This document shows, piece by piece, positions 15,319 through 23,522 of a stretch of 64,000 nt of DNA. The stretch is from NCBI GenBank assembly GCA_034423015.1, contig DAOUJG010000045.1, forward strand, positions 62,001-126,000. Direction: 5' to 3'. A program made the position numbers and the translations under genes. Positions within the stretch are counted from its first letter, which is position 1. Each line of letters starts with the position of its first letter. Source of the DNA: JAGWBJ01 sp034423015. GTDB lineage: Bacteria > Chloroflexota > Dehalococcoidia > Lucifugimonadales > JAGWBF01. The notes beneath the pieces were generated by a model. The model did no database searches, was not told where the DNA came from, and saw only the letters and a program-made list of their open reading frames with translations.

Positions 15319-16109
15319 CTTCCCCGTCTCAGCTCCTGCTGCACCGCGGCAAGGCCCTCCACGGCCAGGCCGTAGCCCAGGTAGTCCTGGAGCATCCTCT
15401 TCAGGTGCATGGTCAGGGCCACGCGGGTGTACCGCAGGTTCAACGTGGGCTGCTTGGCGAGCTGCTCGGCCAGCTCCCACGCCCGGGGCAGCAGCCTGTC
15501 CGGCGGCAGCACCTCGTTCACCAAGCCCAGGTCCAGGGCCTGGCTGGCGTCGATCTCCTGGCCGGTGAGGAGGAAGTACCTACCCCGGTTCCAGCCCATG
15601 AGCAGTGGAAAGACGATGTGCACGCCGTCGGCCGACGGTATGCCCCGGGGAAAGTGGCCGCCGTCCTGGAACACCGTCCTCTCGTCGGCCAGGACTATGT
15701 CGCACAGCAGGGGAATCTCCGAGTGCACCCGCGCCGAGCCGTTGACCGCGCTGATCACCGGCACCTCGATGTCCAGCAGGTTCATCAGCAGCTTCTTGCC
15801 CTCCCAGTAGGTCTTGTCCCACAGCTCGTGGACGTCCCACTCCCGGTCCGAGTCCTCAGGCGCCATGGCCCAGGGCGGCTTCGGCCCCGTCCCCCGGGCG
15901 ATGAAGGCGTCTCCCGTCCCCGTCAGTATCACGACCTTGTTCTCGGGGTCGCTGCCGATGTCGGCGAAGGCGTAACCCACCTCCCGGTGGGGCACCTCGG
16001 CCCACACCATGCTCTGCCCGCCGGTGTGGAGGGTGGCCTGGAGGATGCCGTCCCGCCGCTCCATCCGTACCGTCTCGTATCTGTTCGCGTACTCCTCGAA
16101 CCTCTTCAT
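15315..16109 (-). CDS. Crotonase-superfamily hydrolase, 6-oxocamphor-hydrolase-like
   Basis: A 264-residue crotonase fold protein. It lacks the standard acyl-CoA GGG loop but closely follows what I recall of 6-oxocamphor hydrolase, a CoA-independent enzyme that cleaves cyclic beta-diketones by retro-Claisen hydrolysis. Shared landmarks are NKVVILTGTG, EIPLLCDIVLA, FQDGGHFPRG (His), a following SADGVH (Asp), NRGRYFLLTGQE, LVNEVL, LLPRAWELA and a C-terminal Glu in AVEGLAA. ATG 16109 is chosen for GAGGTGG 7 bases upstream. It may instead hydrate or isomerise CoA esters. Its stop overlaps that of the aminotransferase. Confidence 0.82.
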   Translation of the reverse strand: MKRFEEYANRYETVRMERRDGILQATLHTGGQSMVWAEVPHREVGYAFADIGSDPENKVVILTGTGDAFIARGTGPKPPWAMAPEDSDREWDVHELWDKTYWEGKKLLMNLLDIEVPVISAVNGSARVHSEIPLLCDIVLADERTVFQDGGHFPRGIPSADGVHIVFPLLMGWNRGRYFLLTGQEIDASQALDLGLVNEVLPPDRLLPRAWELAEQLAKQPTLNLRYTRVALTMHLKRMLQDYLGYGLAVEGLAAVQQELRRGS

Positions 16110-16375
16110 TGTCCGCCACCTCGTCTCTGCTGCTGCTATGCCCGAACAGCCGTTCCCCCCGGGCGGGGCCATTCTACGGTGGGGCCGTATCACCGTCAAC
16201 TCGGACCGCAGACTGCTTAGAGGCCGCTTATGTAAAGCCCACGTGCCCGGCTCTCCTTGACGCTGCCCGAAAGGTGCAACTAAAATGGCGGTGGCCGGAA
16301 GCCGCCCCCGCCTTCACTCAGGCAGGGTCCGTGCACTGTCGGCCGATTCCGTCCCCCTTCGGAGGTGAGCTGCAG

Positions 16376-18688
16376 ATGGACTCCAACATCGTTCTGGCTA
16401 CCAAGGAGTACAACGTCGTGGGCACCAGGCCCATACGCCACGATGGCACGGACAAGGTCACGGGGCGGGCCCAGTACGGCGACGACATAAGCCTGCCGGG
16501 GCTCCTCTACGGGAAGGTCCTGCGGAGCCCCTACTCCCACGCGCGCATCAAGTCCATCGACGCCAGCCGGGCGTTGGCCCACCCGGAGGTCCGTGCCGTG
16601 GTAACCTCCGCCGACTTTCCCCAACCCCTGGGCCTCGCCGAGGACCTGGCCGAGGGGGCGATGCAGAACCCCCTGTTCACCAGCAACAACACCCTGGCCA
16701 CGGACAAGGCGCTGTACAAGGGCCACGCCATAGCCGCCGTGGCCGCCACCAGCCCACACGTCGCCGAGGAGGCCCTCTCCCTCATCGACGTGGAGTACGA
16801 GGTCCTGCCGCCGGTGATGGACGCCGTCGAAGCGTTGAAGGACAACGCGCCCGTCCTCCACGAGCGCCTTGCCACCATAGCCAGCTTCGCCACCAGGGCC
16901 GGGGGCCTGCGCAAAGAGGACGACCAGGGCAAGTCCAGCAATCTGGCCAACCGCTTCACCGTCGAGATCGGAGACCTGGAGCAGGGCTTCAACGACGCCG
17001 ACATCGTGGTGGAGAGGGAGTTCAAGACCGAGGCCGTGCACCAAGGATACATCGAGCCCCACAGCGCGACGGCCCACTGGGGCGCCGACGACAGGGTCAC
17101 CATCTGGTGCAGCTCCCAGGGCCACTTCGGGGCCCGGGACACGGTGGCCAGCGTCCTGGCCATCCCCGTGTCCAGTATTCGGGTGATCCCCATGGAGATC
17201 GGGGGCGGGTTCGGCGGCAAGCTGACCTACTACCTGGAGCCCGTGGCCGCCGTACTCTCCAGGAAGACCGGTCGTCCCGTGAAGCTGACCATGAGCCGGA
17301 CCGAGGTGTTCGAGGGCACGGGCCCGACCTCGGGAGGGTACATCAGGGTCAAGGTGGGGGTCACCAAGGACGGCCGCATGACCGCCGCCGATAGCCAGCT
17401 CCTGTACGACGCCGGCGCTTTCCCCGGGTCCCCGGCCAGCGGCGGCGCCGCCTGCGTGTACGGCTGCTACGACATCCCCAACGCTCGCGTGGAGGGCTTG
17501 GACGTCGTCACCAACAGGCCGAAGGTCGCCGCCTACCGCGCGCCCGGAGTCCCCGCAGCTACCTTCGGGTTCGAGCAGGTCCTGGACGAGATCTGCAAGA
17601 AGTTGAATATGGACCCGCTGGAGTTCAGGCTCCTGAACGCGTCCAAGGAGGGCACCCGCCAGGTGACCGGCCCCAGGTTTCCCAGGATCGGGTGCGTGGA
17701 GACCGTCCAGGCCGCCAAGGACCACGACCACTACTCGGCCCCCCTGGAAGGTCCCAACCGGGGAAGGGGTGTCGCCGGGGGCTTCTGGCGCAACAACACC
17801 GGCGCCTCCAGCGCCACGGCCGCCGTCAACGCCGACGGCACCGTGAGCCTCGTGGAGGGCTCGGCGGACATCGGGGGCAGCCGGGCCGTGGCCGCCCAGC
17901 AGTGCGCCGAGGTGCTGGGCATCCCCGCTGAGGACGTCCATCCCATGGTCGGCGACACCGACTCCATAGGCTACACCTCCAACACGGGCGGCAGCGGCGT
18001 GGCCTTCAAGACAGGGTGGGCCTGCTACGAGGCGGCCCACGACGTGCGCCGTCAGATGATAGAACGCGCCGCCACCATCTGGGACGTGGCCCCCGAGGAC
18101 GTCGACTACGCCGACGGCGCCATCTTCCACAAGTCCGACTCGGAGCTCCGCACCACCTTCAAAGACCTGGCGCGCAGGCTCAACGGCACCGGTGGGCCCA
18201 TCACAGGCCGGGCCAACGTGGAGCCCGGCGGCGTCGGGGCCGCCTTCGCCATCCACATAGTGGACGTGGAGGTCGACCCGGACACCGGCAAGGTGGACAT
18301 CCTGCGCTACACGGCCGTCCAGGACGTGGGCAAGGCGGTCCATCCGAGCTACGTGGAGGGACAGATCCAGGGCGGCGTCTCCCAGGGAGTTGGCTGGGCC
18401 CTCAACGAGGAGTACTTCTACAACGACAAAGGGGAGATGGCCAACTCCAGCTTCCTGGACTACCGCATGCCCACCAGCCTGGACCTCCCCATGATCGACA
18501 CGGTCATAGTCGAGGTTGCCAACCCCGGTCATCCCTACGGCGTTCGGGGAGTCGGAGAGTGCCCCATCGTCCCGCCCATGGCCGCCGTCGCCAACGCCAT
18601 CCACAACGCGGTGGGCGTCCGGATGAACGCCCTCCCCATGTCTCCCGGCGCCGTCCTGAAGGCCCTTTGGGAGAAGCAGGCCCCGTAG
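16376..18688 (+). CDS. Xanthine dehydrogenase family molybdopterin-binding subunit
   Basis: A 770-residue molybdenum hydroxylase large subunit. An aldehyde oxidase a/b-hammerhead domain (about residues 15-130) precedes the MoCo-binding domains: EIGGGFGGKL, AAYRAPGVPAATFGFEQVLDEI, and the active-site Glu in GVRGVGECPIVPP. The AYRAPG loop is neither the AYRCSFR of form I CO dehydrogenase nor AYRGAGR, so a CO dehydrogenase is unlikely; an aldehyde or N-heterocycle oxidoreductase is more probable. GGAGG before ATG 16376 fixes the start. The expected FAD and 2Fe-2S partner subunits are not adjacent, which is unusual. Confidence 0.92.
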   Translation: MDSNIVLATKEYNVVGTRPIRHDGTDKVTGRAQYGDDISLPGLLYGKVLRSPYSHARIKSIDASRALAHPEVRAVVTSADFPQPLGLAEDLAEGAMQNPLFTSNNTLATDKALYKGHAIAAVAATSPHVAEEALSLIDVEYEVLPPVMDAVEALKDNAPVLHERLATIASFATRAGGLRKEDDQGKSSNLANRFTVEIGDLEQGFNDADIVVEREFKTEAVHQGYIEPHSATAHWGADDRVTIWCSSQGHFGARDTVASVLAIPVSSIRVIPMEIGGGFGGKLTYYLEPVAAVLSRKTGRPVKLTMSRTEVFEGTGPTSGGYIRVKVGVTKDGRMTAADSQLLYDAGAFPGSPASGGAACVYGCYDIPNARVEGLDVVTNRPKVAAYRAPGVPAATFGFEQVLDEICKKLNMDPLEFRLLNASKEGTRQVTGPRFPRIGCVETVQAAKDHDHYSAPLEGPNRGRGVAGGFWRNNTGASSATAAVNADGTVSLVEGSADIGGSRAVAAQQCAEVLGIPAEDVHPMVGDTDSIGYTSNTGGSGVAFKTGWACYEAAHDVRRQMIERAATIWDVAPEDVDYADGAIFHKSDSELRTTFKDLARRLNGTGGPITGRANVEPGGVGAAFAIHIVDVEVDPDTGKVDILRYTAVQDVGKAVHPSYVEGQIQGGVSQGVGWALNEEYFYNDKGEMANSSFLDYRMPTSLDLPMIDTVIVEVANPGHPYGVRGVGECPIVPPMAAVANAIHNAVGVRMNALPMSPGAVLKALWEKQAP

Positions 18689-19035
18689 ACGCCGGGAGCG
18701 TCAGCCACGGTACTCGTCTCCCCGGTGCTTGTAGCTGGAAGTGGGTCTCCTGGCGGGAACTGTTACTTGTGCCACCGCCGGTGGCTTGGCCGTTGCATTC
18801 GGGGAGCCGCTCCTCGAAAGGCTTGTCCGGTTTCGGTTGTCCCAAGGGGTCCGCTCCCCACGGCGCCGGCACGCTCACACCCGCTGCCGGTCATCCCACG
18901 TAGAAGCCCCTGCCACTTCGCGTACACGGGCCCAGGCCGAGTTTGCGGCCCCCGGGTCTGCTCAAAGGACTGGAGGGGCTCTCCGGACGACGTAGGGGGC
19001 CGGTCCCACTGTCCGGCAACGAAGGGAGGCTCCGA
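18689..19035. other. Intergenic stretch without a recognisable gene
   Basis: The 347 bases between the molybdenum hydroxylase and a small gene contain several short open frames on both strands, none with a good ribosome binding site or a recognisable product. I see no clear terminator, repeat or promoter here. Confidence 0.5.
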
Positions 19036-19230
19036 ATGACACCCGACATGAAGTCAAGCAGGGCGTCCATCGCCAAGTCCCTGGGGGGCGTGGCCGGGCT
19101 TGTACGGGACATCCTGGAGCGCAACGAGGCGGCGCTGACGACCGCCGAGATCCAGATCGGCCAATCGGCGTGCGCCGTCCTGGAGGCGCTCCAGGGACAG
19201 TTGCGGCCGGACGAAGCCGGCAGCGAGTAG
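19036..19230 (+). CDS. Small hypothetical protein (64 aa)
   Basis: A short helical, soluble protein with residues such as SIAKSLGGVAGLVRDILERNEAALTTAEIQ, mostly amphipathic helix. I do not recognise a family. ATG 19036 has GGGAGG at 7 bases, supporting translation; the open frame extends further upstream but without another good start. It ends 6 bases from the convergent aldo/keto reductase stop. Confidence 0.5.
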   Translation: MTPDMKSSRASIAKSLGGVAGLVRDILERNEAALTTAEIQIGQSACAVLEALQGQLRPDEAGSE

Positions 19231-19236
19231 AGGAGC

Positions 19237-20256
19237 CTACCTCCGGTACTCGTCCCCGCAGTCCCCTATGAGGCCGAACAGGTCCCTCGACCTGGCCAGG
19301 ACCGATTCGATTTGGTCGTGATCGTCGCCGTCCAGGGCCATGTCGAAGACGCGGGCGTTGTCGGCGACGTGCTCGGAGACGCCGAGCCTGGCGCCCACGA
19401 TGACTCCCGCCACCGCCGGTCGGTCCAGCACGTACCGCACCGCCACGTTGCCGATGCTGGCGCCGTGCTTGGCGGCGATGCCGAGGAGGACCGAGAGCAG
19501 GTCCTGGAACAGGCCCCAGCCGCCCCACGCGTCTACCATCTGCTTGTACTTCCTCAGACTGGCCGTGTCCAGCTCCGCCCAGCCGGGCTCGGGCCGCCCC
19601 AAGAACCGCTCCGAGAGCAGCCCGCCGCACAGGGTGCCGTAGGCCAGCAGCCCCACGCCCCGCTCGCTGCAGAACGGGGCCATACGAACCTCCGGCCGCA
19701 GGTCTATCAGCGAGTACTGGACCTGGTTCGACACCACCCGGAACCCTCCGTCCAGCACCACGGCCAGGTGCTCCGTGTCGAAGTTGGTCAGCGCCAGGTG
19801 CTTGATCCTGCCCTCGTCAACCAGGTCCGACATGTGGGCGAAGGCGTCGAGGTACCTTTCGTCCCCGTACTCCCACCAGTGGAACTGCAGCAGGTCCAGG
19901 GTCTCGACTCCCATCCTGCCCAGGGACCGGCCGATGGCCCCTTCCACCACCGGGCGGGACATGGGCCCGGGACGGGGCACCCACTTGGTGAACGCCCGGA
20001 GGTCCTTGAGCGCGCCATCCCCTTGGGATGCCGCCAAGCGCCGGCGAAACTCGCCCAGGAACTCCTCGGCAGGGCCATAGTGGTCCGCCATGTCCCAGGT
20101 GGTGAAGCCCGCGTCGTGGTAACGGACCATGGACTCCACCGCCGCTCCCGGGTCGATGGGCCCGTGGGCGCCGGAGACCTGCCACATCCCGGTCAGCAGC
20201 CTGCATATCCTCATGTCCGGGGTCAGGTCCACGTATGCGGTATCGGGCAACGCCAT
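19237..20256 (-). CDS. Aldo/keto reductase
   Basis: A 339-residue NAD(P)H-dependent oxidoreductase with the aldo/keto reductase barrel. The catalytic tetrad is visible: Asp and Tyr in WDMADHYG, Lys in AFTKWVP and His in LLQFHWW. The cofactor-binding C-terminal region includes GVIVGARLGVSEHVADN. It reduces carbonyls; the substrate is unknown. GGGAGG precedes the ATG by 6 bases. It follows mug on the same strand by 11 bases, so could be the last gene of the deaminase-mug-AKR run. Confidence 0.92.
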   Translation of the reverse strand: MALPDTAYVDLTPDMRICRLLTGMWQVSGAHGPIDPGAAVESMVRYHDAGFTTWDMADHYGPAEEFLGEFRRRLAASQGDGALKDLRAFTKWVPRPGPMSRPVVEGAIGRSLGRMGVETLDLLQFHWWEYGDERYLDAFAHMSDLVDEGRIKHLALTNFDTEHLAVVLDGGFRVVSNQVQYSLIDLRPEVRMAPFCSERGVGLLAYGTLCGGLLSERFLGRPEPGWAELDTASLRKYKQMVDAWGGWGLFQDLLSVLLGIAAKHGASIGNVAVRYVLDRPAVAGVIVGARLGVSEHVADNARVFDMALDGDDHDQIESVLARSRDLFGLIGDCGDEYRR

Positions 20257-20267
20257 GCCTATCCTCC

Positions 20268-20792
20268 CTAGGCCTCTCGAACGAAGGCCCTCAGCTCCCG
20301 GTACCAGCCGGCCAGGTCCTCGAGAGAGAACCGGGCGTTGGCCGGGCTGGGGTTGGGCGTCACGAACAGCCTGGTCTCACCCACCAGACGTTCCTGAGGG
20401 CCCGGGCGCGGGGCCTCGACGGCGCCCTCGGCGTACCGGAGGTAGTGCCGGTAGACGGTGACGCCGTGGAAGCAGGCTACCCTGGGCCGGTACCGCTCCA
20501 GCTTGGCCCTGAGCACCGGGGCGCCCTCACGGTAGTCGGCGGCCTTCAGGTGGGAAACGCCCGGCGTCGGCCTCTTCACCAGGTCGGTGAAGCCGATGCC
20601 GTGCTCCAGCAGCGTGCCGTCGTCCTCAGCGGACACCTCCACGGGCGCCAGCTCCGCCAGGTTGAACGCCGCCCAGAAGCGGTTTCTCGGGTTCCCGAAG
20701 TAGTGCCCCGCCGCAACGGAGCGGGGCGACGGGTTCAGGCCCACGAACACCAGGTCCAGCCCATGCCTCAGGTGGTCCGGCAGGGTATCCAC
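20268..20792 (-). CDS. mug: G/U mismatch-specific uracil-DNA glycosylase
   Basis: A 174-residue member of the Mug/TDG branch of uracil-DNA glycosylases. FVGLNPSPRSVAAGHYF corresponds to the family GINPG motif with the catalytic Asn, followed by NPRNRFW, and TPNPSPANARF is the variant of the NPSGLN intercalation loop. It removes uracil or ethenocytosine opposite guanine, starting base excision repair. The start is GTG and abuts the deaminase stop with no gap (TAG then GTG), implying translational coupling with the upstream deaminase gene. Confidence 0.9.
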   Translation of the reverse strand: MDTLPDHLRHGLDLVFVGLNPSPRSVAAGHYFGNPRNRFWAAFNLAELAPVEVSAEDDGTLLEHGIGFTDLVKRPTPGVSHLKAADYREGAPVLRAKLERYRPRVACFHGVTVYRHYLRYAEGAVEAPRPGPQERLVGETRLFVTPNPSPANARFSLEDLAGWYRELRAFVREA

Positions 20793-21293
20793 CTACGCCT
20801 GGTCCCTCCAGCCAAACACGCTCCTGTGGGGGTACTGTCTCCACCACGCGCTGCGGACCTCCTGGCACTCCTCCAGGAGCACGCCAGTCACCAGCTCCAG
20901 GTCCCCCCGCCACAGGGCCATGTCCAGCATCGTCTCCACGCTGTACTCGCCGAACGCCTTGCTTCCCGACGCCTCGGTGATGCGGGCCCCCAGGACCAGC
21001 GTGCTGACCCTGGACACCAGGATGGCGCCACAGCACATGGGACAGGGCTCCATCGTGCTGTAGAGGGTGCACCCGCGCAGGTCCACGTCGCCGAGGGCAA
21101 GGCCGGCCTCTCGCAGCGTGGCAGCCTCGCCGTGGGCCGTCAGGTCCAGGCTGGAGGTGACGGTATTGTGGCCCCTGGCCACGATCTCCCCGTCCCTGAC
21201 CAGGACGCCGCCCACCGGCACGTTCCCCTCGGACTCCCCTCTCCGGGCCTCCTCTATGGCAACCCTCATGAAGAGCTCGTGACTCTCGGTCAT
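20793..21293 (-). CDS. Nucleoside deaminase (CDA superfamily)
   Basis: A 166-residue zinc-dependent deaminase. TAHGEA provides the zinc-ligand His and proton-shuttle Glu, and PCPMCCGAI the two zinc cysteines. The layout matches the guanine deaminase/TadA/nucleoside deaminase group rather than free-cytidine deaminases. The C-terminal EECQEVRSAWWRQ helix is less usual. The product could be a purine-salvage or tRNA-editing enzyme; I cannot decide from motifs. It is directly coupled to mug downstream. Confidence 0.9.
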   Translation of the reverse strand: MTESHELFMRVAIEEARRGESEGNVPVGGVLVRDGEIVARGHNTVTSSLDLTAHGEAATLREAGLALGDVDLRGCTLYSTMEPCPMCCGAILVSRVSTLVLGARITEASGSKAFGEYSVETMLDMALWRGDLELVTGVLLEECQEVRSAWWRQYPHRSVFGWRDQA

Positions 21294-21427
21294 GGCGCCT
21301 CCTTTCGGTGTAGCCGCCGCTGGAACCGTTCCCCAACCGCGTCCTCCAGCGGTACATGTGCAGTCTATTACCGCCTGACGGTACTTCTGGTACCGCTAGT
21401 ACCGCTCTGAGGTACCGCCCCTAGCAA

Positions 21428-21958
21428 CTAACCTACCGGCCGGCTAGGAACTGGCCGCGGCCGGTACCGGTCGCCCTCCTCCCTGGTGATGCGGCCCGAG
21501 GCCATCAGCCACATGCGTGATATCTCCGGGCCCATGAAGCTGAAGGTAGTCCGCAGCGCCTTCTGGAGGGCGGGGTATTCCGTGCCCGGCAGGACGTCGT
21601 AGAACCACCTACAGAAGCTTCCGTGCTCCTCCCGCAGCGACAAGACGGTGCGGGCGTTCTCTACGACGGCCTGTATCTTCCGCCGGTTGCGGATTATCCC
21701 GGGGTCGTTTACCAGGGACTGCACCTCCGTGGGCCCGAACCGGGCCACGGCCTCGATGCTCCAGTTGCGGAACGCCGACCGGAAGGCGTCCCGCTTGTTG
21801 AGTATCATGCGCCACGTGAGCCCCGCCTGGAACACCTGCAGGCTCATCACCTCGAACAGGCTGTCGTCATCGTCCACCCGCTTGCCCCAGATGGTGTTGG
21901 AGTACCAGTCCCGCAGCGGGTCCAGCGGCGCCAGGTCGTAGGGCTCCTCGTGGGGCAT
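21428..21958 (-). CDS. DNA-3-methyladenine glycosylase I family protein
   Basis: A 176-residue homologue of Tag, which excises 3-methyladenine from alkylated DNA. Family landmarks are FEVMSLQVFQAGLTWRMILNKRDAFR and NRRKIQAVVENA. The Cys/His residues that form the zinc snap in E. coli Tag are not visible: the N-terminus has no RCxW motif and the C-terminus lacks the His/Cys pair. It either folds without zinc or represents a divergent subgroup. It is the third repair or nucleotide gene in this minus-strand stretch after mug and the deaminase. Confidence 0.85.
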   Translation of the reverse strand: MPHEEPYDLAPLDPLRDWYSNTIWGKRVDDDDSLFEVMSLQVFQAGLTWRMILNKRDAFRSAFRNWSIEAVARFGPTEVQSLVNDPGIIRNRRKIQAVVENARTVLSLREEHGSFCRWFYDVLPGTEYPALQKALRTTFSFMGPEISRMWLMASGRITREEGDRYRPRPVPSRPVG

Positions 21959-22001
21959 GGTTCAGGCCTCCTTGCGTTATAGGTCGCTGCGAGACTCCGG
22001 C

Positions 22002-22820
22002 CTAGGAGCCCAGCAGCTTCAGGGTCCCAGCCTCCGACGCCATGAGCTCCGGCACACGTTCGGCCAGGGTGGACAGGTCCTCGGTCACCGAAGAGAGCAC
22101 CCGCCCGTTCAGCTCCCCCGCCTCGTCGCCGCCCAGGATTACCGCCAGCTCCGCCGCCCGCTGGATCGAGGCGCCTCCCCCGCTGGTCACACGCCGGCCC
22201 AGCTCGAACAGCTCCGTGTCTCCGGCGTCCCGGGCGGCGTCCCTGGTCTCCTCCCACATGCGCGTGTGGATGGAGCCGGGGCTCAGGGCGTTTACACGGA
22301 TGTTGGTGCCGGCCAGCTCCGTCGCCAGCGTCTCCGTGATATCCGCCACGGCGACCTTCGATGCGCCGTAGGCTGTGAGGTTTCGGCCCCTCCCCCCGTA
22401 CACGTTGACGATCCTCCCTCTCCCACGAGACAGCATGACCGGAATGGCCGCCCGGCAGCAGAGGAAGACTCCGATTATGTTCACCTCGATGGTCCGGCGC
22501 CAGTAGTCCACGTCGTTTTCCTGCAGGGGTCCCACCGGCCCGGGCAGACCGGCGTTGTTGACCAGCACGTCCAGGGCGGAGAAACGGTCCACCGTTGCGC
22601 TCACCATCTCCTCCACCTGGGAGCGGTCGGTAACGTCGGTGGGAACGATGAGTACCGCGGCCCCCAGCCCGCGCACCTGCCGCGCCGTCTCCTCCAGCTC
22701 CTCGATGGTTCGGGCCGCCAGGGCCAACCGCGCGCCCTCTCGCGCATAGGCCACCGCGATCTCCCGCCCGATGCCCCGTCCAGCGCCGGTGATCAACGCC
22801 ACCCGGTCTCGCAGTCTCAT
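22002..22820 (-). CDS. Short-chain dehydrogenase/reductase with altered serine motif
   Basis: A 272-residue SDR with Rossmann fold. The cofactor motif is TGAGRGIG, the NNAG motif is intact and the catalytic YxxxK is YGASK. The usual SS motif before the active-site Tyr reads NVYGGRG, so the catalytic Ser seems to be missing and the loop is about three residues short. GRDAxx-like basic residues after the second strand (LAARTIEE) suggest NADP(H). ATG 22820 has GGGGAGG upstream; an open extension of 185 codons upstream overlaps the opposite HD gene and is rejected. Confidence 0.88.
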   Translation of the reverse strand: MRLRDRVALITGAGRGIGREIAVAYAREGARLALAARTIEELEETARQVRGLGAAVLIVPTDVTDRSQVEEMVSATVDRFSALDVLVNNAGLPGPVGPLQENDVDYWRRTIEVNIIGVFLCCRAAIPVMLSRGRGRIVNVYGGRGRNLTAYGASKVAVADITETLATELAGTNIRVNALSPGSIHTRMWEETRDAARDAGDTELFELGRRVTSGGGASIQRAAELAVILGGDEAGELNGRVLSSVTEDLSTLAERVPELMASEAGTLKLLGS

Positions 22821-22958
22821 GGCGTCGTCCTCCCCTAGTCGAAGCGTGGTACCGCCCGGCGCCAACCCAGGGTCTGCCGGGGTGCCAAGCCCAATTCTGG
22901 TAGAATTGCCGGTAGCAGTCAACTCCCATGCCCCGGCATGGACCCGGAGGACGTACCC

Positions 22959-23522
22959 ATGGAAACCGTTGGCTTCACGAGAATGGAGGACGGCACCCGA
23001 GAGGACTACCTGCTCCTCGAAAGGCTGGAGAGGGAGCACACCGCCGGTACCGCCGACCGGGTGCTGCGGCACCTGATGGAGCTGGAACACTCCCTGGGCG
23101 GCTACCGCATCGACCGGCTGCAGCACTCGCTGCAGTGCGCCACCCGCGCCCACCGGGACGGCGCCAGCGAGGAGATGGTGGTGGTGGCCCTGCTGCACGA
23201 CGTAGGGGACTTGCTGGCGCCCCTCAACCACAGCGAGATGGCCGCCGCCATGCTGAAGCCCTACGTCTCCGAGGAGGCCCACTGGGTACTGCGGCACCAC
23301 GGCCTGTTCCAGACCTACTACTACGCCCACCACCTGGGGGGCGACCGCAACGCCCGGGACCGGTTCAGGGGACACCCCTACTTCGACGCGGCGGTACGGT
23401 TCTGCGAGCGGTGGGACCAGCCGTCCTTCGACCCGGACTACGACACGCTGGGGCTGGAGACCTTCGAGCCGATGGTGCGCCGGCTAATGAGCAAGGCGGC
23501 GGGGGACGCGCCTCACCACTGA
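22959..23522 (+). CDS. HD-domain phosphohydrolase (PhnZ-like)
   Basis: A 187-residue metal-dependent HD-domain protein. QHSLQCA, LLHDVGD (the HD dyad), NHSEMAA and VLRHHGLFQ supply the metal ligands in the order H...HD...H...H seen in mixed-valent di-iron HD oxygenases of the PhnZ/MIOX-like group as well as in phosphohydrolases. The role is unknown. ATG 22959 is preferred to ATG 22938 because CGGAGG lies 8 bases upstream. An extended -10 box TGGTAGAAT is at 22898-22906. It overlaps the convergent dnaN 3' end by ten bases. Confidence 0.82.
   Translation: METVGFTRMEDGTREDYLLLERLEREHTAGTADRVLRHLMELEHSLGGYRIDRLQHSLQCATRAHRDGASEEMVVVALLHDVGDLLAPLNHSEMAAAMLKPYVSEEAHWVLRHHGLFQTYYYAHHLGGDRNARDRFRGHPYFDAAVRFCERWDQPSFDPDYDTLGLETFEPMVRRLMSKAAGDAPHH

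Noticed and set aside
16280..18604. Long minus-strand open frame across the molybdenum hydroxylase
   Set aside because: Shadow of a gene with clear MoCo motifs; composition (Gly, His, Val, Asp) is typical of antisense frames here.
16376..18688. Identification as CO dehydrogenase CoxL
   Set aside because: The AYRCSFR active-site loop is absent (AYRAPG instead) and coxM/coxS do not flank it.
18741..18995. Open frame beginning MGLLAGTVTCATAGG in the intergenic gap
   Set aside because: No ribosome binding site, arginine-rich low-complexity end, no family resemblance.
21349..21420. Cluster of GGTACCGC-like words before the 3-methyladenine glycosylase gene
   Set aside because: Copies are irregular in spacing and sequence; chance in a GC-rich gap cannot be excluded.
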